The notes below the pieces were generated by a model. That model made no database searches and was not told the DNA's origin. It saw only the letters and a list, made by a program, of their open reading frames with translations. A stretch of 14,623 nucleotides of DNA from Saccoglossus kowalevskii (taxonomy: Eukaryota; Hemichordata; Enteropneusta; Harrimaniidae): contig NW_003120932.1 of the NCBI RefSeq assembly GCF_000003605.2, positions 260,123 through 274,745 of the forward strand, in the 5' to 3' direction. Made by a program: the position numbers and the translations under genes. Position 1 is the first letter of the stretch; each line of letters starts with the position of its first letter. Below, piece after piece: positions 8,228 through 14,623 of this stretch.

Positions 8228-8272
8228 TCAGCAATGACATGAGCAGGGTCCACGACAACAATGATTGCATTT
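8228..8272 (-). CDS. CXC gene exon 4 (Cys-rich C-terminus)
   Basis: After acceptor TTTAATGTTTCAG, the phase-0 frame reads KCNHCCRGPCSCHC then TGA at 8230-8228. Seven of fourteen residues are Cys or His at metal-binding spacing, continuing the HCN-KC pattern across the junction. That strongly supports the splice despite the exon being only 45 nt. Confidence 0.8.
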   Translation of the reverse strand, partial: KCNHCCRGPCSCHC

Positions 8273-10156
8273 CTGAAACATTAAATTAGAATTTTGAAAT
8301 ATGGAATATCAACAATCTGCAAAATGTCTGAGCATTTCCGTTTGAGGCACGTCATCATATTTACAATACTTACATTACAGTGAGTTTCCGATCTACCAAC
8401 ACATCTTTTACACTTTCTACAGTGATTACGATGATATCCATTACCAAGTTCAACTATCTCCCAATCACACCACGAATACACGTAAGGTTCCACGCAGTCT
8501 TCCCCGGGGCATGTCAGTTTACCGGGAATCATGGTGTGGAGTTTAGTCGTGGTGTCACAGCAATACAGTTCAATGTCCGTCTCCAGGTGATTACGAATTT
8601 CTTCATCGGTCAACTGAAATAAAAGTAAGGTACATATGAAATTCCCGATTTACGTGACAGACTGGTATAATGAACATCGGGCGCAAAATTGATGATTGGC
8701 CAGTGGCGGATCCAGAGGGGGCCATGCCCCCCCCAAAAAAACGCATGACGATTCATATTATGTGGATTACGCATAGCTTCTCTGCGATTTTCGCTCCGTA
8801 TATCTTAAGCGAAGCTCCCCCCCCCCCTCCAATACATTTTGCTGAATCCGCCACTGTGATTGGCGTGTATTCCACCTTGGTTACGTCACAGTGTTGAGGG
8901 ACTGTGATTACGTCACCGTTGAGTGCCTCTTTAACAACATGTGATGGCGCAGTAACTTGTGTGTGCGACATTTTACAAATGTCTTTGTCGGGTTGGGATA
9001 ACAATACTGTGTACTCACCTTAGTGATACAATGCATCAGACATGTATCTTCTTTACATTTATCTATATCAACACCATACTCAGCAAAAATCTCTAATTTA
9101 TTCATAGGATTGCAGCAATTAAGGTCACATTTACAATTAAAACCACAAACCATACCGTTTTTTCGACAGTGACATCGGTTTGTGTCGCACCGGTTCTTAC
9201 AACCACAGGGCTTGGTATCGGTAATGATTGGCGAAGACGATATGTGTGACATTAATCTAACTTTCTTTGCACTTTTGGGTACCGGGGAAGCGTAATCTGA
9301 AAACAACAAATATTTACATGTAAACATGATGTAACAGGTTATTACGCTTCAATTAGGTAGAACTGATAGTTCCAGGCAGTTCACAGACAAATTTGGAGGT
9401 GGTCTAATTTTGTAAACAGCTCACATAATGGTGGCCCAAAATAAATAAATGCAGTAGTGTCTACATCGGACAAAGTTCCAACAATTCTGAGTAGTGCATA
9501 TACATGTACCATATATATATGGTAGTTGGACGTTACGGCCCTGGTATAAATGACTTAAAGTTGAGAGTATATATAAAATGCACAAGAAATATTCGCATAT
9601 TTTTGTTGTTTACATGACATTTTTCGTGATTTAAATTATGTCGGATACGATGCGACAGATGTTTGTTTATTCTCTCATCGCCGCCTTAGTTAGTACAAAA
9701 CGCCGTACCACCACTGGAGGTTTGACACCTGACACAGAATACACATCTTATACATGTCAGTTTCAGTCAGGATTCAAATGTACATTTGTGGTTTGTTGTT
9801 AGACTGTGTTTCATAGTGAGTTGCGTAATGAAACAAGAATGTTAAAATCAGTAGGGAAACGGAATGTAGCAGTTTTTGTAGGCAGAAAGTAGTTTTATCG
9901 AATTATCAGTAAATAAACCGATAAACGTTTTGTACGTTGTGTTTTTGATTGCTTGTATATCACGCATAAACTTGCGATTCGTTTTCTCTCAGTGGTTGAA
10001 CTGTAAACGAAATCACAACTTACCAAGTTCGAAGTATCGGAGCTGAACATCTCTGAACTCATATGGATCGGAATCACATGAACTGAAAGAAAAACTACGT
10101 TTTCTACTACTAGAGTTACTGCTAACCGACATAGGACTGTCACTCGATGTACTCAT
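8228..10156 (-). CDS. CXC-domain and C-terminal Cys/His-cluster protein, four exons, complete
   Basis: The join on the complement is 10156-10024, 9296-9019, 8613-8374 and 8272-8228: 696 nt, 231 residues plus TGA. All introns are GT-AG with phases 1, 0 and 0. Residues 1-44 are Ser-rich with a basic RKR (MSTSSDSPMSVSSN, SSSRKRSFSF). Residues 75-107 form a CXC module: CGCKNRCDTNRCHCRKNGMV followed by CGFNCKCDLNCCN. This resembles tesmin/TSO1/LIN54 CXC repeats and the KIF4 C-terminal cysteine region. Residues 138-231 hold a second cluster: CPGEDC (172-177), WCDWEIV, GYHRNHCRKCKRC (196-208), HCNKCNHCC (215-223) and a terminal CSCHC. LIN54-type CXC modules come in pairs and bind DNA; a single module plus this tail matches no family I can name. 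Nuclear, zinc-binding function is inference. Confidence 0.82.
8374..8613 (-). CDS. CXC gene exon 3 (Cys/His cluster)
   Basis: The acceptor is TTTTATTTCAG and the donor is TGTAAT|GTAAGT. The exon is 240 nt (80 codons), phase 0 at both ends. It starts LTDEEIRNHLETDIELYCCD and ends GYHRNHCRKCKRCVGRSETH-CN. A first ATG-like reading at 8613 is not needed, because the exon enters with Leu. Confidence 0.85.
8693..8700. repeat. Target-site duplication, left copy TGATTGGC
   Basis: Eight bases immediately outside the left inverted repeat, identical to 8857-8864. Confidence 0.9.
8701..8856. mobile_element. hAT-type MITE, 156 bp, inside the CXC gene intron 2
   Basis: The terminal inverted repeats are CAGTGGCGGATCCAG (8701-8715) and CTGAATCCGCCACTG (8842-8856), 14 of 15 matching. 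The element is flanked by a perfect 8-bp duplication TGATTGGC at 8693-8700 and 8857-8864. CAG...CTG ends and 8-bp duplications are typical of hAT transposons. It has no coding capacity. The internal sequence has near-terminal G-rich/C-rich tracts (GAGGGGGCC and a run of ten or more C) that can pair, and the intact duplication suggests fairly recent insertion. Confidence 0.92.
8857..8864. repeat. Target-site duplication, right copy TGATTGGC
   Basis: Eight bases immediately outside the right inverted repeat, identical to 8693-8700. Confidence 0.9.
9019..9296 (-). CDS. CXC gene exon 2 (CXC module)
   Basis: The acceptor on the - strand is TTGTTTTCAG and the donor is ACTAAG|GTGAGT. The exon is 278 nt. 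It begins by completing GAT Asp, then YASPVPKSAKKVRLMSHISS, the CXC module with 11 cysteines, and NPMNKLEIFAEYGVDIDKCK with two further Cys before ITK. The spacing CxCx3Cx4CxCx6Cx3CxCx3C fits the CXC domain closely. Confidence 0.88.
9297..10023. other. CXC gene intron 1, contains an 18-bp AT palindrome
   Basis: 727-nt intron with no coding signal in the supported phase. TACCATATATATATGGTA at 9507-9524 is a perfect 18-bp palindrome. Confidence 0.75.
10024..10156 (-). CDS. CXC gene exon 1 (start codon, Ser-rich N-terminus)
   Basis: ATG at 10156-10154 opens MSTSSDSPMSVSSNSSSRKR and runs on with SFSFSSCDSDPYEFRDVQLR. The exon ends CTTG|GTAAGT in phase 1. A competing frame from 10143 (MTVLCRL...) overlaps it but does not splice into the CXC exon. 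No in-frame ATG was sought beyond the short 5' region, so an upstream start is not excluded. Confidence 0.75.
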
Positions 10157-10500
10157 TCTGAATACGATGACTATCAGAATAACAACAATAAGCTTTGTGT
10201 AAACGTTGTTATGGTTATCTAGGACGTTGTGGTCGCTGAGCGTGCAAACTCGCGGTTAAATTTCAAATGTCGTGAATACTAATTAGTACTATACCATTTT
10301 GTTGAGGGGTAATGTGAAACTAGCCAATAAGAGTGGCGTATATATGCGCTGTGTAATGGTAAATAGTTGATCAAAGGAGCCGCGCGGCGCATCTTGCCTA
10401 TTTCCGCACACTTATCTCCGGTTAGAAGCCAGACAATAGAGAAACATGTGTGAATATTGTTCATTGTTATCCCTCGACCTGCACGTGGTCAACGCTGAAT
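10157..10500. promoter_or_regulatory. Region upstream of the CXC gene, putative promoter
   Basis: On the - strand this precedes the CXC start codon. It is richer in CpG than its surroundings. It contains a 12-bp palindrome TACTAATTAGTA (10277-10288), GCCGCGCGGC (10379-10388), CCAAT (10324-10328) and TATATAT (10339-10345). The CCAAT-then-TATA order reads on the + strand, so these boxes would suit a + transcript rather than the CXC gene. No transcription start can be fixed. Confidence 0.3.
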
Positions 10501-12649
10501 TCCTTTGTTTTCACTACCACACATCTTGTTCATTTCCTTCATCGCTGTGATTGCGTGTCAGGTAGGTCGGACAATAAAATACTAGTATTTTGGTATCCTT
10601 GGCACGTATGTATTGTTATGTAATATACGTGATTAATGGAGAATACTTTGGATTGAATAATACAAATAATTTCAATGTCAACAAATATTATTACCTACTA
10701 GTATATATTCTCTGAGTCAGCAATAAATACCAGCAATTCAGTGATGTCGTGTTAAGTTGACTAAATATAAACCGTAAATGCATACAACACGTGTGTGACA
10801 TAGCTATTATTATACATCTGTCACCGTAACGCCATTGTTACAGCGTGCCGTAATTGTGCGGTATTTTACGGGGTATTTTCATCCTATCATATTAGGAAAT
10901 ACGAATTCCAAATATGGAGCGATTACGCGGGTAGGCGTCATCTAATAATAAAACAAACACGGGGTTTGACCGGACCCCACACAAAGAAGTTCGCTAAAAC
11001 TGTTTTATACTTTTTGGATTTCGGCGTTCTCATGACGTATCCTTGGAAAGGAAATATGTATAATAATAAGGTAATTACGAGGATACCGTATATTACCTGG
11101 GCGAGGTTGCTTTTGTCAGGGAGGAGTTTTGCCCTACACTCGAAATAAACACCACCCGAAAGTAACGTTGCCAAAGAAGACAAAACATATTTAGAACCAA
11201 AAACGACAAATGTGCAAAATGTCAAGATGCCAAACGTGTGTTCGGTTCCACAACTCCTACCCCGTTCTTAAAGCTGGATGTTTGACATTTTTGGCACAGG
11301 TACTAATACAGGTACACACTATCTTGCGACAAGATAATATCTTACAAGGACTGTGTATTATTTTATTCTAGAAATCATGGTCTAGTACTGACATTATTTT
11401 TAAAAAAAACATAGCCGACACAGGGGTATTTTTAGACACTTTTAACAAACTTTGTCAAAGATGACCTAACACCATTCGCAGACTTTTAGACCACAAAACT
11501 TTTGGTCACAAGTATTTATGTTATTCACTAATAAATATATGTCAAATAACTTGTACAATATAAACATGTTGTATTTATAATTATTCACTACTTACTTACA
11601 CATTATAGGTAAATACAAGTAAACCGTGATTGTAACGTATAAGTTATTAGTAAATAAATAAATATAAATATGCAGTGACTGTATAGTTATAAATAAATAA
11701 TAACATAGACTTTTAAAACACATGTATTTTTAGGTCTATGATAATACATCTTAATAAACCATGCTTATAACCCGTCACTAGACTGTATGATCTATGTTGT
11801 AACCGTTGATTTTAAAAGTCCGATATTGTGTAGGATTAGCCTTGATAAAGCTGATTAAAAGTCTTTGTTTTTATTTGTATGAGTATGTCTCGCAACAAAA
11901 CAATATGTCATTGTTACCGGCTAGCCCATTTCCACTGTGCCATTTATACCAGGAACCACGCCACACTTCTTGCTCCTTCGTAACTTAACACACGAAAAAA
12001 TTGAAACTAATTCCTGAATACAAGTATAGCAAAAATGCGGTATAATGGAAGGAATACAGGACATTTTCGCAAACATTGCAATGTTTTCATGTTTATTATG
12101 TTCGAAATAAACAAAAAGATTTGTAAGCAAGTCTACCAGAAATCTTGTAGAAATCGTGTTTTCAGTTCCACACATGAACACACTGTTTACAACAATGGTG
12201 GAGTATTATGTCAAATAAGATAAATCCAAAAAAAAAACAGTCGAGAATCTTTGGGTTTAATTTCAGTGTTGTTGTGTTTATAGCTCGCGATGAATAATGT
12301 ATTTATCGACTTGAAGTGTCAAACATCAGTGTTACAACATCGTTTATGGATAATGCATCTTTAAAAAGTGCATACTTGTATCCGTGCTTCGTGAATTTGC
12401 GCTAAAGTGCAATGTTTTCATAGCGTAAACACGGTTTTCCTGTCATGAATTTGTTTTCGTGTATCTGTTGGTCGACTTAATTAGTTGATTATTAGCGAAT
12501 TGCTGTGTTATGTCTGTCATCGTTCAGGTCTATTTGAAGTTTTGGACGGAACTTGGCTCAGTGATTTGGAACTAATTACGAGATATCCGTCGCGATTTTG
12601 ACAGTTTATATTCATAGTTATTAATGTAGTGAACGATTAATCAAAAAAT
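10501..12649. other. Intergenic, no gene supported
   Basis: About 2.1 kb of AT-rich DNA. Overlapping open frames of 95 codons (-, 10938-11225, hydrophobic) and 60 codons (+, 10966-11148) share one stretch; neither has a recognisable domain, and a dispersed repeat is possible. GGGGTTTGACCGGACCCC at 10961-10978 can form a short hairpin. Open frames near 11921-12223 on both strands look like chance. Confidence 0.55.
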
Positions 12650-13110
12650 ATGACGTATTCAGTACTTAGTGTGATTGGCTTTATGATTGAAGGTTACGCC
12701 CTAGAGTCTTTTTACTGCTTTGTAATTGGTTAGAGTTTTGAAAATGAATAAAGAGAGTTTGAGTTGGTCTTGAAGAGTACTCCACGACAGACGCAGTAGA
12801 GAGAGAGAGACAGCAGTCCTGGAGAGTCGAGTCCAGTCCAGGGGCGAGCCTTGAGGCAGTCCAGTCTTGGTCTTGGGGATTTTTTCCCCAGGGCGCTGTG
12901 TCTGATAGAGTGCTCGATTGACCGACTAAGACGAGAGCTGAAACGTATTTCGTTGTATGTGTCTTATTTGACTGTAAAGTTAAAGTGACTTTCCCGATCC
13001 CGTACCTCAAGGGGACGATAGAGAGACGAGACGAGTTTCCCCCCTGGCAAGTGTGGAGAGCCCCCAGAGAAAGAGAGTTTTACCCGTGATACGTGGTGGA
13101 GAACCCGGGC
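12650..13110 (+). mobile_element. Possible LTR-retrotransposon LTR/leader
   Basis: The composition changes to GA-rich here. In order there are ATTGG boxes (12673, 12726), AATAAA at 12747-12752, a GA repeat (12801-12812), a hairpin with a T5 loop (TGGGGA 12874-12879 / TCCCCA 12885-12890), then TACCCGTGATACG followed by TGGTGGAGAACCCGGGC (13094-13110). The last looks like the primer-binding-site region that follows a 5' LTR in Ty3/Gypsy-like elements (general recollection). No second LTR, gag or pol is visible in the window, so a solo or leader fragment, or an unrelated 5' UTR, is possible. Confidence 0.3.
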
Positions 13111-13195
13111 AGGTGTTTAACACACATTGACATCCTGTGAAGAGAAGTGAAATGGCGAAGATGTGTCTTTCTTGTGAACCGAACTAACTGGCTCG

Positions 13196-13303
13196 ATGGC
13201 AGAGACGAAACTGCGCTTGACGACTAACGGCTTTACCCGAACGGCACTGATGTACAACGCTGAAGAGATGAAGACCTCTGAACCCCTTATGAAGGATGAG
13301 TAA
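13196..13303 (+). CDS. Short ORF, 35 residues, unknown function
   Basis: The ATG at 13196 opens MAETKLRLTTNGFTRTALMY and continues NAEEMKTSEPLMKDE to TAA. Its composition is balanced and protein-like (charged, polar, no repeats), unlike the low-complexity frames elsewhere. After this stop and one more, the same frame goes on with KDKKKMKERPRITRQEKRRL up to TAG at 13400. The whole 13196-13402 stretch could therefore be a stop-interrupted relic, for example a decayed gag start about 85 bp after the primer-binding-like motif. An 11-codon ORF (MAKMCLSCEPN, 13152-13187) precedes it in another frame. I cannot assign a function. Confidence 0.25.
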   Translation: MAETKLRLTTNGFTRTALMYNAEEMKTSEPLMKDE

Positions 13304-13403
13304 TGGATAGGACTGTATAATTAAGAATTGAGCGACATTAAAGACAAGAAGAAGATGAAAGAACGACCCAGAATAACGCGACAAGAGAAGAGACGCTTAT
13401 AGA

Positions 13404-14220
13404 CTTTGACTTTAGCTATCTGTGTATTGCTTAGAGAACCGCTCGCTGGACACTGTAACTGACACTGTGTAACTCAAGACGTTGAACTCTTTTCCAGAAC
13501 CCTAACACTATTGCTCAGTAATGTAATGTATTGCTTGCTTTTCTATCTGTTTTCTTACCGTTTTTTTGTGATGTTGAATTGTATGTATGTAAGCGCCCAG
13601 ATCTTTGTTTTGAACTGATATTTAGTGACGTGCGAGGTCCTTTATAACGATTTAAGCGCGCCTCAGTGGACAAGTATTTGCAACACAGTGATTTGGAGTT
13701 TTGTGAAGTTTCATGGAGTTTTTATGAGTTTATGAGTACGTATTATGATGGGGAAAGTAATGCCCTAATGAGTTTTTCAGAGTTTTGAGATTTGTCGAGT
13801 ACAGAGATATCGACGTTTTAAGAGTTGTTTTTGTTTATGTGTTGTTTCCGGAATACTTCTGATGCTTTTTGAGTTGAGAGCGCCTTTGTAACGTTTTTTA
13901 ATGTCTTTTTGAGATGAGAGTTTGGTGCGCTTATATACGTATTGTTTGATATCGCAAGCTTTTGTTCATGATTGTCAGGATTATATGTAACTCAGTAGTG
14001 TATATCGTTTTACTTTTCCCCGTCTTTAGTGCCAGAGAAGTAATGTGTTATGAAAGCGAATTTGTCTTTGCATTCTGTTTCCACGCCGTATGACTTTTGT
14101 TTAAATTAACGACTTGTAAGTTCAGTTGAAGTTTATAAGCGTATGTGACAGGAGTTTGATTAATAGCTTTTCATTCATTCTTTATTAGTTACCGCTTTGC
14201 AATGCTTTAACCGAGAGACG
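13404..14220. other. C-poor, GAGTTTT-rich non-coding tract
   Basis: No gene is supported. From about 13560 the + strand is rich in T and G with few C (13681-13800 has 32 G and 10 C), and GAGTTTT/GAGTTG motifs recur between 13695 and 13925. This composition differs from the AT-balanced DNA before 12650. Confidence 0.6.
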
Positions 14221-14420
14221 CATCCCTGGTAATCACGTGATCATGCTGTCGACTGCAGCGATTGGCTGATCGCTTGGTTACACCGCCATGCCTTAGTTTT
14301 TTTGACCTTTTGATATAGAGTTTGTAACCTTAGTAACAGAGACAGTGCAGCGAAGGGTTACCCTCAGCGAACCTGTTTGAGAAAAGCGAGTCGATTGGTA
14401 GCCTTTCCCTTGTTTTTTTT
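14221..14420. promoter_or_regulatory. Cluster of short palindromes, possible regulatory region
   Basis: ATCACGTGAT (14232-14241, an E-box palindrome), GCGATTGGCTGATCGC (14258-14273, an inverted CCAAT box within a 5-bp stem) and GGGTTACCC (14355-14363) flanked by direct repeats CAGCGAA (14348-14354 and 14365-14371). The density suggests a promoter-like segment, but no downstream gene is visible. Confidence 0.25.
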
Positions 14421-14425
14421 TATTC

Positions 14426-14490
14426 ATAACCGTTGATATTTGTGACTTCATAACCATTGTATTTAGACTTTATAATCATTGTACTTAATT
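14426..14490 (+). repeat. Imperfect 22-24-bp repeat, about three units
   Basis: Units start ATAACCGTTG (14426), ATAACCATTG (14450) and ATAATCATTG (14472), each followed by a T-rich stretch and, in the first two, GACTT. Confidence 0.5.
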
Positions 14491-14623
14491 AATGTGTTTT
14501 ACTCTTTTTGATTTATACCTTTTATTATTAGTATTGTATTTAACCCGTATGACGATGAGTGGCTGACGGTATCTTTGATTTGTGAACGTGCAATGCCGAG
14601 AGGCATATCTCAGTTTGGGTGAA
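14491..14623. other. Right window edge, no gene seen
   Basis: TTTAACCCGTATGACG near 14539 loosely resembles TTTTACCCGTGATACG near 13078, just before the primer-binding-like motif. The similarity is short and may be chance. Confidence 0.3.

Noticed and set aside
8019-8270. Minus-strand 83-residue frame starting MQSLLSWTLLM
   Set aside because: It overlaps the 45-nt terminal exon of the CXC gene in another frame. The in-phase KCNHCCRGPCSCHC reading fits the upstream Cys/His pattern much better.
8380-8622. Plus-strand 80-residue frame opposite the Cys/His exon
   Set aside because: Antisense shadow of a well-supported spliced exon.
8670-8897. Plus-strand 75-residue frame with proline runs
   Set aside because: Lies across the hAT MITE; the proline runs come from its C tracts.
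9895-10143. Minus-strand 82-residue frame MTVLCRL...
   Set aside because: Overlaps CXC exon 1 in a different frame and runs past its donor into the intron. Only the Ser-rich frame splices in phase to the CXC module.
10938-11225. Minus-strand 95-residue hydrophobic frame
   Set aside because: No recognisable family, overlaps an open + strand frame, and has no splice or promoter context. I could not exclude a repeat, but there is no support for a gene.
12681-13010. Minus-strand 109-residue frame
   Set aside because: Lies opposite the LTR-like segment; low-complexity Ser/Gln/Thr composition derived from the GA-rich + strand, with no domain.
13094-13110. Treating TGGTGGAGAACCCGGGC as a proven tRNA primer-binding site
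   Set aside because: Its complement does not obviously match a standard tRNA 3' end from memory, and the possible self-priming complement near 12780 shares only CTCCAC. Kept as a tentative motif only.

Overview
The window is nuclear DNA from a multicellular animal, most likely an aquatic invertebrate. It is AT-rich and gene-sparse, with GT-AG introns, long non-coding stretches, a LINE fossil, a hAT-type MITE and minisatellites. I cannot assign a phylum from the sequence alone. The two supported protein genes point toward each other (convergent), with about 3.1 kb between their stop codons.

Layout. (1) 1-5115, + strand: the 3' part of a sideroflexin gene (mitochondrial inner-membrane amino-acid carrier, SFXN1/3 type). 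Six exons fit the family in order and in phase and encode the last 201 residues. The N-terminal part lies upstream of the window. Its introns hold an 86-bp tandem copy of one exon at the left edge, a 1.2-kb minisatellite of 21-bp units, a decayed non-LTR reverse transcriptase fragment, and three identical 43-bp repeats. (2) 5116-8227: 3' UTR and intergenic DNA with a degenerate 66-bp repeat, an inverted-repeat element, a weakly supported two-exon micro-ORF, a 32-35-bp repeat and a striking 86-nt near-perfect stem-loop (7830-7915). (3) 8228-10156, - strand: a four-exon gene that I assembled from splice signals and phases. It encodes a 231-residue protein with a Ser-rich N-terminus, one CXC (tesmin/TSO1-type) cysteine module and a separate C-terminal Cys/His cluster. 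Its second intron holds a 156-bp MITE with 15-bp terminal inverted repeats and a perfect 8-bp target-site duplication. (4) 10157-12650: non-coding DNA with no supported gene. (5) 12650-14623: DNA of different character. It has a polyadenylation signal, a U-loop hairpin and a primer-binding-site-like motif that suggest an LTR-retrotransposon leader without a recognisable gag, followed by a short clean ORF and a C-poor, GAGTTTT-rich tract.

The two protein genes have no evident functional link. The sideroflexin would act in mitochondrial serine/one-carbon metabolism. The CXC protein is probably nuclear and zinc- or DNA-binding, which is inference from the domain. The observations most worth following are the CXC/Cys-cluster protein, the 86-nt hairpin, the exon-sized tandem duplication in the sideroflexin gene and the helically phased 21-bp array.
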